From NCBI GenBank assembly GCA_018873245.2, contig JAEMBT020000004.1:12036418-12100417 (forward strand): 64,000 bases of DNA, written 5' to 3'. The DNA is from Archegozetes longisetosus. Lineage: Eukaryota > Arthropoda > Arachnida > Sarcoptiformes > Trhypochthoniidae. Both the position numbers and the translations under genes were made by a program. Below, in pieces: positions 12,601 through 26,362 of the stretch. A model generated the notes under the pieces. That model saw only the letters and a list, made by a program, of their open reading frames with translations. It was not told where the DNA came from and ran no database searches. Every line of letters begins with the position of its first letter. Within the stretch, counting starts at the first letter, position 1.

Positions 12601-15600
12601 TAGAAAAATGATTCTGAAGATGAAAGCATAACTGATAAACTATGTTGCAATAGCTTTGATTGGTCATCTGCAATATATTATAGACAGATGAGAAGATTTC
12701 TCATTAATACCCGTATCCCTCGTCTCTATATTGATAACTACATAATAATATTAATCGAAACAGCAATAGAACCAATTGATAAATGAATTCACTTATGAAC
12801 TGTCTTTAAGACATTAAAGTAATAGACCAATTGGTGATGTCTATACTTATAAATAGTGCTTATAAGAGTACGAATAAGAGTACTTACTTTTCTCACCGCA
12901 TCGATCTATATGATACAATTGACTTAACATTAATCTCTTCTGTTACTCGCAATTAATTGAATCGAATCGATTTACGAAACAGTATGACATCAACTGTTTC
13001 TAAAAGCTACACGATTTAGATATAACAAATGAATGGTACAAAAGTAGTAAAAATGCAACGAATGCCTTGTTGATTATTGTTTCAAATAATCATGACGAAC
13101 AGATTTGTTCTTTGGTTTTTCCACTTTTGAAAGCTCTCAACTCAAGAGCACTAAATTGAACGCATTATCAATGTTGAAAATTGAACAAGTGACGAATCGA
13201 GTGTTTTGAATTTCTAAAATGAAAAAGTTAGTATTGTCTTTGGAAAACTACTTTCTCAAGCGATAAACAACGAACTGTAGCAGTGTTAACACTCTCTCAT
13301 CTAAACGCATTATCTCTTTAAACAAAAAATACAAAATTTGATGTTTTTAAACGTTCTGATTAAGTAGGCGTATATCTTACAGTGTCAGTTCCATGGTTTT
13401 AGTCAACAAACATGCGAAAATTTTCAGCATTCAAGATGTAATAAGCTAATTTTTCATAAGGTATCACGAAAATAGTCAACAAATAGATAGGGATTTTGGA
13501 GATAAGAAAACAGGTATTAGTTTTGCACATTTTTTTTGTAAAATTATGAATTGAGGTAATAATTATTCTAATGGAATCACTTATGTCTCATATCTAGACC
13601 ATTTATCATAGTTGTTGGCTGTTCGAGGCATTAGGTTACTGTCATATATATTCATTTGTTTCGGTTAACTTTTACATGTCATGTTTGCCGCAACTTCCGA
13701 ATTCATTGCATAACATAAACTAATATTTTAGCAAAGTCTAGCTTTCATATTCAGATCTGAGCAAAATGGATCACTCGTTTGCCATCTCTTGATTTATATA
13801 TTTGTTCCAATGATTCAAACACAAAGTTTAGAACATGAATACGTAGCATTTAATAAGAGCTTCATTTATTTTTCTATTGTTTAAGTCAAATATGATTGAA
13901 CGCCAGATTGACCGATGTTTCCGGATCTGCATTGTCTCCAAGTAATATTCTTATCGTTTGAGTTTGATAAACAGCAAATCTTATATATTGTGTTGGATTG
14001 TGGCAAGAATGATAAACATTTACTACCTTTTATCAACTTTTAAAAAATTACTTCATTTCATAGAGTCTATACTATAAAATAAAATTGGAAGAGCGCACCA
14101 AAAATTCAATAGGCAGACAAAATTGATATTTACTTTTGTTATGTTTCATAAGACTTCATAAAATTTTTAACAGAAACAAAAAGCTCCCTTTTTTGACTTA
14201 ACGCAATTTATCTTCATCTAAGCACAACTTGTTTTTGAGGGGGAAGTTTATTTTTGGCAGCACTATATGCATAATATAAATGCATAGATTATATGATATA
14301 CACATTTGAAAATTTGAATTACGGCCGCATCTCTTCCCTCTTTTGTATCTCTCATCCATCTTTTCATTACTCTCACACTCACTATCTCTTATCTTTTTAT
14401 CTTTTCTTTTGTTTTATGTTCACCAGTTTGTTATGAACTTTATGGCAGCGAATTGGCTATCAGGTATTGTTATATACTATCGCGATTTATTCGCACGAAA
14501 AAATTTGATGCTGTGCAAAATAGAGCTCACAATTCATTTAATAGGAGAACAGAAGAGTAATAATATTATTTTATAAATAAAAGCTGCGTAAAATACAAAA
14601 TATATTCTTTTTTCCTTTGATTCCTACAAAATTTGCTTAAAATGCAAAGAAAAAAAATTGTCTAATGTTCAGAACTGATGGCTTGAAAATTTTAAGAAAT
14701 TGCTTCACTTCCATCAAAGAACTTTCAAACAAGTTCTGATTGAAACTTTCTGAAAATTCTAACAAGAGGTAGCTTTTGATATTTAATTTGCATTAAGTCA
14801 CGTCAAAACAGAAAATTTAGTTAGAAATTTTGTTATACTTTCTGTTAGTTGTGTTTCAATGATTTCTGAATAAATTACTTGATTATGCAGGAAAAAACTT
14901 GATATTTGCAAATGTGAAAACATAACTACATGGAAGCATGAGTTCATTTTGACACTTAGTAGAAAAAAACATGTTCTAAATTAACAGATTCAAAGCCTTA
15001 AATTGTAATGAGATCATTTTTCTTACCATTAAATAATTTGTTAAATACTCAAAAAATGTGCGCACTGTAGAGTAAATGTTAGTGCTTGTCATTCGACAAT
15101 CGTATTGTTGTATCTGTTAGTAGTGAATGTTTGTTTTATTGGTATTATAGTTTTTTGGGGACTTAGCTCGTTCTCCGGATTTAATTTATGTTAATCTTAA
15201 GAATTTTTCGAAGATATCCGGAAATAAAGATGATTTATTTCATGAGAATTGAGATTAAACAGATTTGCTCATGGAGAAACTGAGTTTTTGCTTGAATATT
15301 CAACAAATTATTGGAATTAACTGATGGTTCTATCGATCAGGCAAATTCAACATGTTTATATTTGTAATAAACCAAATGATTGATTTGCGGCAAGTAGATA
15401 ATAAATGAAATTTTCATGCCTTAAATTAATCAAAAAGTTTCTAAAGGTTTAAGTATGTTTTGGAAGATTATGTTTAAAAGTGATAATAGAATGATTTATT
15501 AAACATAAAATGAATTTGGGCAAATCGAAATAGTTAAAAGTGATTAAATCAAACTAATTTGTTTATTATGTTAGCGATTAAAGTAACGCAAGTCACGATT

Positions 15601-17811
15601 CTAAGCACACTGATTCTCATCTCTTATGAGAGTAAGTAAAACTTAGAATTTTCTTCAATCGTTACTCAACAATCAAATTTTGAATGCTTTTTATTCAGAT
15701 GATTGTAATAACTCTGAAAACTTCTTGCTCCAGTTTGTCCGATGATTTAACGTGCAAAGAAGTTGCTCATTAGTATTGTCTGTACTTCTAAATGATTATT
15801 TAATTATCAAATTAGAGTTTGTATGCCATTGATTTGGGGCGGGAGTCAGTTTGGCAGAATACAGTTTAGCAGAATGACGTTTTAACCAGTCAGCTTAGCT
15901 GCAAAGCATAGTTTCTCTGTTTCTCTATTACTAGTTTAGATTTTAGAAAACTCTATCTTTCCAAGTCACTGTGGAGAGCTCGAATTTTAAGAATATAAGT
16001 TTTGGTAAACGCTTCATGTTGCACGAAAAAATATTTGATTGTGGATATAACATTCTGAAAGTCTATGAAACAACGATACACTCTAAATAGGAACTGTTGA
16101 GCCGAATTAGTAAACATAGAACTAAAAATTTTATTTGACTGTTCAAAATGTATGGTAAATATCTTTAATAACTCTACTGATAAGTTAAAAGTTAAGTTTT
16201 TTAAATTTCGAAACTGAACTGAAATGCATGTAGAAACGAGTCTATAAATCTGAAATTTAGTGTTTTTAGTCTGATCACTTTCTGTTAACTATTCATTCTT
16301 AAGCTTTTATCTAAATCTGTTGATTACTGTCAAAATTTTTTTATTTTACTTTGATAAGTATGAATGCACTCACAAAACCTGAGGTTTAAGAATGAGAAAA
16401 TCAGTTGTAAAATTGAATTTGATTTGATTCTGCTAAACTAACATCAATCATCATTTAGGGGTAAAGATTTCGTGCATTAAGGGTTTCGCTGCCATAAGTT
16501 TCATTAATAAAAAATGCTTCTAGGCATGCCTTACAAATTCTAATACAAATATAATCTGTTTACTCAATTTACTCTTTTATACAAAATGAGTGTGATTCTT
16601 CACACTGATAGTCTTTAGTAATTAGGGTTAATTAAACAATGATTTCATATATACCCACACATATTATACATTAACTATTGGTTGATTGTACAAATTTATG
16701 AATATGAATGGTTGATATGCTCTTAAAGAGTATGTAGAGAAAGCGATGTTATCATTGGAGGCAAAGGTGTATTTGGAAGAAAATAAAGAGTAAGCTCGAA
16801 AGAAGCATTTGGCGCATGACTGCATTGTAGTGAATAGTAATGGTCTGAGATGTTTCATATCGGGCTTCGGAGCTTTAATACCATTCGGTAAGCAAACCAT
16901 AAAAGTTTGCACACAGTCGGAACATCTTTGTCACAAGTGTGCGATTCATTATTATCAAAAGTGAAGCTAACCCATTATGAATGTGAATCAAAGCTCTTTA
17001 AATGTGTTCACATAAGTTTAACTTTAATAACTGAGTTATTATTATTACTCTTATCATTATAGCCCATAATAAAGATGATCACATTGTGTTGTGCAAAACT
17101 TAACACTTTGAAATAGCGGTGCTTCGAATTAATGCCTTCCCTGTTTTGTGATTATTGCTCTTAACAATTATTATTAATTAATGTGCTGTGAACTGTATTG
17201 TGCTATAGTTTCTACAACTACTCAAACGGATAAAAGCATTGAACGAGTTAATGAGGTAAAATAAGTGTAATTTCTTAATGATACCATTAAACAGTTTTGC
17301 TATCTAACATATATTCTAGGATGCACAGTAAAATTATATAGCAGGCTTAAATTGATAGTTCAATTTGACCAATCCAATCATTCAGAATTTCTTCTACAAT
17401 TCTTATGATATTGTTGAACAAATGTTGTCCGTTATGTTCACTTTGAAACAACAAATCTTCCTCCAAGAGTGTAATTTTCCGATCGTTTTTAAAAGTTCGC
17501 AAATAGTATCCAAACTTCTACTGTGTTTCACATATCAAATGATAAAATTTCGCAAAAAACTCTTTTATAGCAATTCTTTAAACTTGTTGAATGAATCGAA
17601 CTCATGTTTGACTCGAATGAAATTCAATATAAAATATTCTTAAAAATAATGAGATATATATGTTTATTAGTTGCTATAACTAAAGAGAAACTTGAGCTCT
17701 CGATCAATGTATTTGAATGTATGCATCTCATCAAACTATTTTTAGTAAGACTTAAAAATAACAAAGAATAGAAGATTCCTTTCGATTATACAATAATTCA
17801 AATAATACAAC

Positions 17812-17812
<1 letters not shown>
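9650..17812. other. Gene-free AT-rich stretch
   Basis: No convincing exon. Open frames here are short, rich in Phe/Ile/Leu/Lys and mostly lack a proper ATG. Points of note: a GC-rich patch beginning tagagggggtccgg at 11503 that recurs at 18065, and a 13-base inverted pair agtttagcagaat (15863-15875 and 16427-16439) that may mark an old element. Confidence 0.5.
11503..11516 (+). repeat. Dispersed 14-mer, possible transposon end
   Basis: The sequence tagagggggtccgg occurs here and again at 18065-18078 in the same orientation. In this AT-rich window such a GC-rich 14-mer is not expected twice by chance. The second copy is close to the left end of a candidate MITE, so this one may be a truncated relative. 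Confidence 0.4.

Positions 17813-17857
<45 letters not shown>
17813..17857. repeat. (TTA)n microsatellite
   Basis: Fifteen uninterrupted trinucleotide units (45 bases) of tat/tta. Confidence 0.95.
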
Positions 17858-18054
17858 GATTTTCATATTTTAATATTTAACAGGCACAAACACAATATTC
17901 TTGGATATTTGAGATATGATTCAAAAGTATTCATAATTTTAGTCATTATCTCAAAATAAATATATTTTAATTGTATTATTTGCTGTTGTATGCAAATTGA
18001 TTAATGTTTAGGTTTGATAACAAATCTTTGAAAGACTTGAGTCACAGCTGTAAC

Positions 18055-18537
18055 CAGGGTTGAGTAGAGGGGGTCCGGCCCTCTTCAGAGATTATTCATC
18101 ATTTAAATATAGGTCTGTAGACTTTGCAGTTTGCTATATTCGAGTGATTGGCTGCAATAAACACTGAAAAAATGACAAAGTATTTCACTTTAACTTGATT
18201 TAAAGGCAGTAATATTATCATTATTTCAGATATTTGACAAATCAAATTAAAATACAACTCAATGTTTAATCCTATTGAAATCTTTCAACATTGGAAAGAA
18301 TAAAATCTTATTCAAGAAATTGAATGTCAAATTAAATATTAAGTGGTTTAGCGCTTACGTTAATTAAGAGAGAAATTGCTTTAAATCTACATCTAGATAA
18401 TTTCGTTATAGAATCAGCTAAAAATCATTGTAATATAAAAATTTTATTCATTTCAACTTACTTGTGATCAAGGATCAGATTTTTTGAAAATTTTCTAATT
18501 TCTAGTCCCCAAACTGAAAATTCTAGTTACGGCACTG
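18055..18537. mobile_element. Candidate MITE ending CAGTGCCGTAACTAG
   Basis: The right end read on the minus strand begins cagtgccgtaactagaattt, which resembles ends of common hAT-like MITEs. The left end, cagggttgagtagagggggt, is a diverged partner. About 483 bases. No clear target duplication was found, so this may be an old or rearranged copy. Confidence 0.4.
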
Positions 18538-21500
18538 GTTTGAGTGAAAACTTATGGAATCGACAGTAATTTAGGCTTTGTGAGCGGCTCATTATCATAT
18601 CAATTGTCTTTGATTTAAGTTTTAGTGAAATTCTACAGATGACTTGTTCAATAAGAATTTTGTAGATTAATTTAAACTACTCTGTAAACACTCAGAATAA
18701 TTACTCTGAAATCTAAGTATATGTCCTAAATGCTGCGTTTTGGGACTAATTAAAGCTGTAGGTCAATTTTATGTAAAGTGAACCAAATTCAAAATTGAAC
18801 TAAATGTCGAGGATATAAAAGCCTGATGTGGATACATCTAAATAACTTATTATCTGCTAAGAGATAAGCTTTGAGGATATTATTGGAAGTGCCGATAAGG
18901 ATGTGTAAATTCTTTAATCTGGCAAACATAAATGTTTATCTACTCGCCTAAAACTTTATGTCGAAAAACATTTCATCAAAGATGTATCCTCTCCTTCAAA
19001 TCAATAAATTAAGCCGTAAAGACTAATCTTATTGACTGAATGAATACGAAAACAGAATTTTTCTTCTGAATGGTTCGTATAACTCATTTGAATTCAAATG
19101 TAGTGCAATATTTTCAAATGAATGATTCGGAGAAACAGAAATGCCCGTGGAGCGTCTTCTTAGAACTTGATAGAAGGAATGTCGACTGTATTTGGCTCGA
19201 TAAACAGTTTGATCAGAAAGCGAATGATTTTTTATGCTTTTGACAATCTCTAGGTAAAGGCATTTTGATTAATATGCATTCATTCATTAATAATTGTAGC
19301 ACTGATTCTTGTTGTGTGAAGTCATATATTTGAATGTGTTGCGTAACGATTATAATCTCGAATAAAAAGGCGAATCATTCCATGGGTAAAATCGTTAGAA
19401 TATCTCTTATTGCAACAAAATGATTCAAAACTAGTTATTTAAGTTAGTCTTAGATTAAGTTCAGTGAATATAAGTATCGAGTTAGAGACAGGAAAGATGG
19501 GAATGTAATATCTTCCTAAATATCCGTATTATCGCTGAGTTAATGGGTTTAGCTGAGGATCTGTTATTCGGCAAATTAAGATAGGCATCTGTGATGGCAA
19601 GTGCTACATCGGTTCAGAGAATCAAGATCAAGATGAGTCGAGTGTTTGCCTTTACTATTACAATACAATACGAACTGCACAGCCTTACAGTTGTACTCAA
19701 ACAAATCCATTGGGTTTAGCTATCTTTTAGGGTCACGAGTAACCGATGTATCAAAGCTTACTACTAAGTGTTTCTCTTACCAATTCTATTTGTGTAGATA
19801 CGTTCCGTAGACCACATCATTCCATCTCTTAATAGGATCTTATTTGCATTATCATAATTTTGGTCCAAATAATGCCAATATGTGTTTGTGAAGACATTCA
19901 TTCTTATGCCTGTTAGCAAATTCCATTCATATTTCATGCATTTATTGATTATCGATTAGCAACACTCGCAACAGATCAGAATATCTCGAAAAAACAAATA
20001 TATTTGTCTTTTGCAACACAGAGTATTATTGATTCTCAGGTGTAATTCTTCGTTGAACAAATGTGACCAATTTCTGATCCAACTCTCAAAAATACAGTTT
20101 CGGTTCTTCAGAACGAAAATCACTGTAAAGTAAAGTAAGTCATAAAGTCATATCATTCGATCCAATAATACAATTGACTGAACATAAGTTATTTGACGCA
20201 TGATTTTTAGCAAACGCCTATAAATCTTTCTTAAATACTTTTCTGTTTTCTCTACTTCAATGAAATTGATTAAAAATGTGTGGTACTTTAGTTATACTCA
20301 TATGCTATAAATTAAAATCTAAACTCAATACATAAAACTTTAAAAAACCCTAAATTGTAATTAATCTAAATATATCAGTGGTTTCTTTTTCATGGTTTAA
20401 TGCTTGACATTTTTCATTACATACAAGTCATGTTCAATTTTTCAACTAAATATCATTTAGCTTATGATTGATAATGATTTATATTATTTTATAGGAAAAT
20501 AAAATTTGTAGAAAATGGAGGCAGTGTTGCTATTTTAATACGCTTCTCCTAAGTAGAAATCAGTGTTATGTCAATTAAGAGTGAGCCTTATTTTCACTAT
20601 AAACCAAAAGAACAAAGAACCAATTAACTATTGAGTTTCTTGCAGTATCTCTGTTGCTTTCAAATGAAAAATTTCAGAGATGTTCAAGTTCGAACATTGA
20701 AGCCATGCCAATTATAATGAGTACTGAGTTGCCAGTTTCTATTGAAGTACCGAAACACTTATGTCAAGTTACAAATTCTATGCACATGTCAACAAGTGGT
20801 CAAATTTCTAATGTTCCAGCTTAGTATTTGTTGAACAAATTTCACATTCAATTTGTGTTAACTACTACTTTCCATCAAATGAACCATTTTTTACTCAAAA
20901 ATACCAGGTTAATCTATAATTTTATAATTAAATAGTTAAGTTTGGTTTTACTTTAAGCTCGTAATTGTGATGCAGGCAATATTTCGAACGAATCATTTGA
21001 AAATTAGAATAAATTTGATTAGTATTGATTTAATACTGTTAGAAATATCTGCTCAGCTTAAAGTGAGGAAACAAATATGATTAATACGTAAGTAAAGAAA
21101 AAGATGACCTGGATTCGAGACAGTTGTGGACTCACTGGTCAAGTTTAGTTATTTCTACTGAACAAGAAAAGAATATTTAATAGAGTGACAAACACAAATA
21201 AGTAGTTGTTAATCAATCTGATTCATTAGATGGAAGAAAAACGCTACAGATATCACGTGCAGGTCTATCTTGCAATGCCCAAAGCAAATGCGTATAACGT
21301 CAAATTTTCAAATACGATAACGACAAACGATATGAGATAAACAAATTGAACAGAAAGAACGCTCAATAAGACCATAAATTTAAATTTGTTTGAAGGTACT
21401 TTATTTGATAGATCATAATATTGGACACAACTTTAATGACCAGTTAATGAAGCTTTTTAGCCTAGAGCTGAACTTCAGGCAAAATACCCCACAAAGCTGT

Positions 21501-22164
21501 GAAGCAATTACTCAACTTTTATAAAGTTGTCTAATTTTAGAAATTACCTTAATCACTTTTAAGGTCTCTCTTGTCTTCATTACTTATTGAAATGCCGGAA
21601 AAATGAATTGAAGTTTGATTTATATTCAATATTATAGGCGGAAATTCAACATAGTTTGCAAATTAACTAATGAGTTGACTTTTAGGACCCTGGGCTATAA
21701 AGTGTTGATAACGGTTGACTCATTAGTAGATCATAATTAATGTTGCCTCATGCATCAGATTGGGATTCATATTAAACTAGGTTCAAAACTTTAATATATG
21801 AGATGCTTTCCACTCTTTTTAAACTAATTTTTTCATTAAGCAACTTTAAAAAGACGTACAAACTTCAAAAATCGAAAATGTTGTCATTAGAAATTAATTA
21901 GTTGTTGAAGCGAAGCCTAGTTAACTTCAGTCAATTTTAGAGTAAGAACGAGTTATTCGTGTGCTCAACATATCTCTTTTGAAACCAAACAGTACTTAAG
22001 TGAAGTGTTAATCATCTAATTGAAGCCTTCCATAATCAATATTTACAATTATGGCTAATCATCAGTATTTTCGAGAGAGGAAATAAAACCCATATTTTCT
22101 TAGCATTCATCGAAAATTTCTCCTCCAATTCGAAAGCAATTTTCCTAAATGAGTTTCGAAATGA

Positions 22165-22166
<2 letters not shown>

Positions 22167-22215
<49 letters not shown>
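22167..22215. repeat. (AG)n microsatellite
   Basis: Uninterrupted AG dinucleotide tract of 49 bases. Confidence 0.95.
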
Positions 22216-22217
<2 letters not shown>

Positions 22218-23377
22218 ACGATTAGATAGAATGAAAACCAACAAAAAATCTTCTCGAAGATGAGGTCTGCTGCTTAGAAAATCATTATCTGCATTGTTGG
22301 CACATTCTTTGTTGGCCGATTGTTCCTAATGGTTGTATTGAAGTTTCTCTCGTATTTTTTTCAGTAAATTGTAGATGACTATTGATTCCTTTGAATCTAT
22401 AACAATAACAATTTTTCAAGTCTGAATCCCTAAAATAATAGGTGAATAAAACTGCAAACTATTATGGTAATAACTTAATAGCAATTATTTTTAATTAATC
22501 CTCGCTTTCAGGAATAAACTTGACAATAAATGCCAGAATGTGTAAAAGGTTGACTAAGATTTAGTATTGAAGCTTTAAACATATTTCAAATAGAGCTAAT
22601 TCTTATAAAAAGAAACGTAAAGAATCGAAAAAGTTATTGAATAATATTATCTCAATCTTTGTACTTCATATGAAACTAGCAATTTTTATTGAATGGGTTA
22701 GTATCTTCAAGTTATAAATTAGAACAAGTTTCTTAGTTTTTTTTAACTCAAAAAGTTGATTGTTTTGCAAAGTCTTGACATTTTACGGAGATTTTCAAAG
22801 AAATATATCAAATAAAGCTTTTATTACTGCAATTCTGCAGCAAAGCAGACATTCACCAGTTTAATGGCTTTTTTGTGTATTATTCAAAGTAAGACTTTCA
22901 GCAACTTTATGCACATGAACTGCCAAATGCGAAATATAAGCTAATAAAATTGTTCCAAATTAAATACTGAAACATTATATTTTAATAACTGATGATCCAA
23001 TTATTTTTCATAGAGTGACACTCGAGGTATCAAAAAGTTGTGAACACAACAACTATGCGGAAGGCATAACAGTTTGACTGTTATAAATGGACTCGTACTC
23101 ATGAATCTATAAGTGCATATATTGTGTGAGCATCTGAACTTTCGTTTATAAATGATAGTCATTTCTGAGCTTTAATGTTTGATCCGCTTAAGCAAACTCT
23201 TGAAATAATAAATTTTGAGGTCTTAAAAAGTGGCGAGTAGATTGAAAATTGAAAAAATACCTAAAATTCAAATTATTTTGTTGTAACCCAATTTATATAA
23301 GAAAATAAATTATGAAACAAATGGACTAATTTGAAAAAATTGATTTTTCGTCTCATAAAGAGTAGTACTGTTTATAC

Positions 23378-23833
23378 TTGATTTTCAGAACAATAATAAT
23401 TAGTATTTGGAGCATTGCAGGACAATTATTGATTTTTGGCCACAGCATTTGTATCTACTTGGGGTTTCCTTTTTTTATTATATTGATTCAAACATCGGTA
23501 GAGAGTCTTGGCTTCAAGTTCATATCATTAATTCAGATTCACGATTGCTTTATGAATATATTATTTGAATTTCATTCATTATATTTGCGACAAATATTTT
23601 TGGTAAGCAGAGTACAAAGTAAAGATAATCTCATTATTTTCTTATCAGATTTACAATTGCCACAATTTTTTTGTCAATTAAGCTGTGATTTAGCAAAATT
23701 TAATACGAGACATGGGCTTCCTCTCTATTTGAAAATTTCACTAATAATTAGTGATGCTAGACTTCCCCGAATGGCCAGTACATTACCGAAATCAAGCTTT
23801 CAGTCCCACCAGGAGGAAAAGGTCATTCCTTGA
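23378..23833 (+). other. Unexplained 151-codon open frame
   Basis: The frame stays open for about 456 bases, the longest in the window outside recognised exons. It has no ATG at its beginning; it follows a possible acceptor (attttcag) and the first methionines are internal. The first half is hydrophobic (Ile/Phe/Leu), the second more ordinary, with LPQFFCQLSCDLAKFNTRHG and a polar end SFQSHQEEKVIP. I recognise no domain. It may be a chance frame, a transposon relic or an exon of an unknown gene. Confidence 0.2.
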
Positions 23834-26362
23834 CATAAAATTGTCTTAGAATAGAGTTTTACAATATTTCTAGACAATTGTTTATAAAGATAATGAAAAA
23901 GTGATTGTATGTGCATTTAACGCTATGATTGAGAACAATTTAAACTTTTAAACTTAAAAGCTTGACGCGAGTTAACAAAAGCTGCAATAAAATTGACAAA
24001 AGCTTTAATAATTATTTAATGGTCTTAAAACCTTTGTAAAAATGATAATCAATTAATTAGACTCTCAAATAAAATACATTATCAACATATTGTGATCTTT
24101 CGCTAGAAACAAATAAAACTCGATTATGTTCTGTCGAAGAATTTTGTTCCGGAAAGTGATAGAAAAAACTGATACATATGTTTAAAAGTGAACGAATTAC
24201 ACACGAAGGATCTGGAAACGCCACTAATAGCACAATGATTGAATGCTGCACTCATAAACAGCCGTAGTTTCCTTCAGTGACTCCTTTACATCCACATAAT
24301 TTCTATTGATTGTAACTTAAAAAGAAAATGAGTTCTCCTGAATAGTCGAAAGTCAGTGAGAACTTGAAAACTAGTCTTCAGTCCTTGGCTCAGTCCTTTT
24401 TGTTCACCACTTTTCTTACGTTGCAATAATATGAATCTGAAATTCAGTAAATATGTTATGCCATAAAAGTATAATATGACTGAATTTAGTGCAATAATTA
24501 TATGATTGCATTGTACGCAGAATGAAATAGTTAACTAGTTTTACGATTCTAGTCTCGATAATGCCATTTACAGCTGAACTACAGTTATCCGAAATTGTTT
24601 GAATTGCTATTAATTGTTGATGTATTTGCAATTTATAACACAGATAGAATTAGTTCCCTTAATGTATAATTAATAACCGTAAAAACTTGAGTCAATCTGA
24701 ACTTTCAATTTGATGCCATTTATTTTTTGATCCAACATTTGATTTTCCGGGATCTGAGCAAACATATTATCGATAAGAGAATAAAGCATTGTTTTTAACA
24801 CCTGAAAAGCCTAACCAATTATGACTCTAGCATAATCTCTCCAACTGAGAAGCGTAAGAAACAAGTGAAAGTTACCATGAGAACCGATTTTTCCTTTAGA
24901 AAGTCATCCTAAAATTATGCGCCAAAAGTTTGGCTCATATGCAGGGAAATAATTAGATAATATTTATGAAGCTGCATTTGGCCCTTTAGCAAAAGTAGAT
25001 CATCAAATAAGCCTAAAAATTTAGTTTGGAGTCTATAACATAGGCTCTACTTTCACATTTGTCAGGAAGAGACAATTTCTAAAAGTATAATACAAAGTCG
25101 GAAGTCTTTGATAAATAAAAATCTGAGTCAATGATTGCTTGGCCGCAAATGTAATATACTTTAATATAACTTTTTACCCGATATTGCGTTTACTCAAGTA
25201 TTTCACCACAAGTTTGAGGTAATGGACTTTGTATCCCATGGAGATTTGGATTTGAAAAATTCCGGCACATCTTTTATGTTGTTGGGCTCAGAATCAGCTG
25301 AAAACTTGATTCAAGTGCACTCTTGTCTAACTGGAGAGACTGTTTATCGAGAAAATATCATTAATTTATTTTTTGCAGTTTTTCCAAAAGTAATACCAAT
25401 TTATTTGTAAAAATCCTAAAATCTCAAGTGCCAAACACTTGAACTGTCGATCAGTTTTTCATCATATTCTCGCAATTTTCTTCTTATGTCAAAGGTTGGA
25501 TTCTCTTTTGCTTAACATTTTCTCTGATAATTGTTTTGATTAATGTATTTTTTGGGCCAAAATTTGATTTACTGTTAGGAATATGTACCTTTTGTTTGTT
25601 GTCTCTCAAATACTTATACATTTAGGATGTTATCTCATCTAAGCTTTTGAGTTGACTCGCAGCCGAATGTTTATCTAGTTTTCAATGCTTTTATTATGTT
25701 CAGTCAAAACAATAGTCCAACTAAGTTAAGGTCGCAAACTTGATGACGAAGAGCTAAAACCTTTTCTAGTGGACATTCATTTCATTATTTTCATTAGAAA
25801 CTTGATACGTTAGCACTACTCTTGGCTTTTATAGGTTCCTAACTAATAAAAGAGTGTTCACTATAATTATTTTCTTATGACTGCATCAAATTATCTTATT
25901 CGATAAAATAATCAATTTTACAATTCATTCATGAATGTATGCCGTACTCCTTAGGTTCATATTGAATTTAAAATATATATTTTAAACAAATATTTCTGAA
26001 CAAAAATAAACATAACTTATTTAATCACCAAGCTACTTTTTTAAACATAGCATTGTGCTATTAATATCATATTTTTTAAACAAACATGAAAGAATGATTG
26101 AACATTAATGGCATACAAACAATTTTTATTGTAACAGCTGCCTTTGTCTTCCGTAGAGTTTTATATTAGTAATATAGAATTAGTGAAAAAACCCTAAATA
26201 TAATCTGAGTTTGCATTTAAATTGAAAATTTATAATTTGTGAACAAATCAGTTTTACTCAAGTGACAAGATTTAAAATTTTTATTCAATTGAATTTAGGA
26301 TTCCATTAAATGAAGATTTAGAACAAAAATGAAAAAATGTTTGCCTGAAACATTGGTTCATC

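Larger units (their letters stand above)
18538..26362. other. Gene-poor stretch upstream of the chloride channel
   Basis: Presumed 5' flank of the chloride channel gene at 26363; it could hide untranslated exons. It contains an (AG)n tract at 22167-22215 and one unusually long open frame at 23378-23833. Nothing else is recognisable. Confidence 0.45.

Noticed and set aside
14343..14576. Hydrophobic frame resembling a signal peptide, possible extra 5' exon of the channel
   Set aside because: Starts at TTG in a CT-rich tract; the nearby possible exon (MNFMAANWLS) ends in the wrong phase for the channel, and a good signal peptide exon exists at 26363.
15863..16439. 13-base inverted pair agtttagcagaat, 550 bases apart, as a transposon
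   Set aside because: No target duplication and the sequence outside the 13-mers does not pair; kept only as a note.
16664..16912. 82-codon minus-strand frame (begins QTFMVCLPNGIKAPKPDMK)
   Set aside because: Locally less AT-rich, but no domain, no splice or polyadenylation context and no proper start; too little to call a gene.
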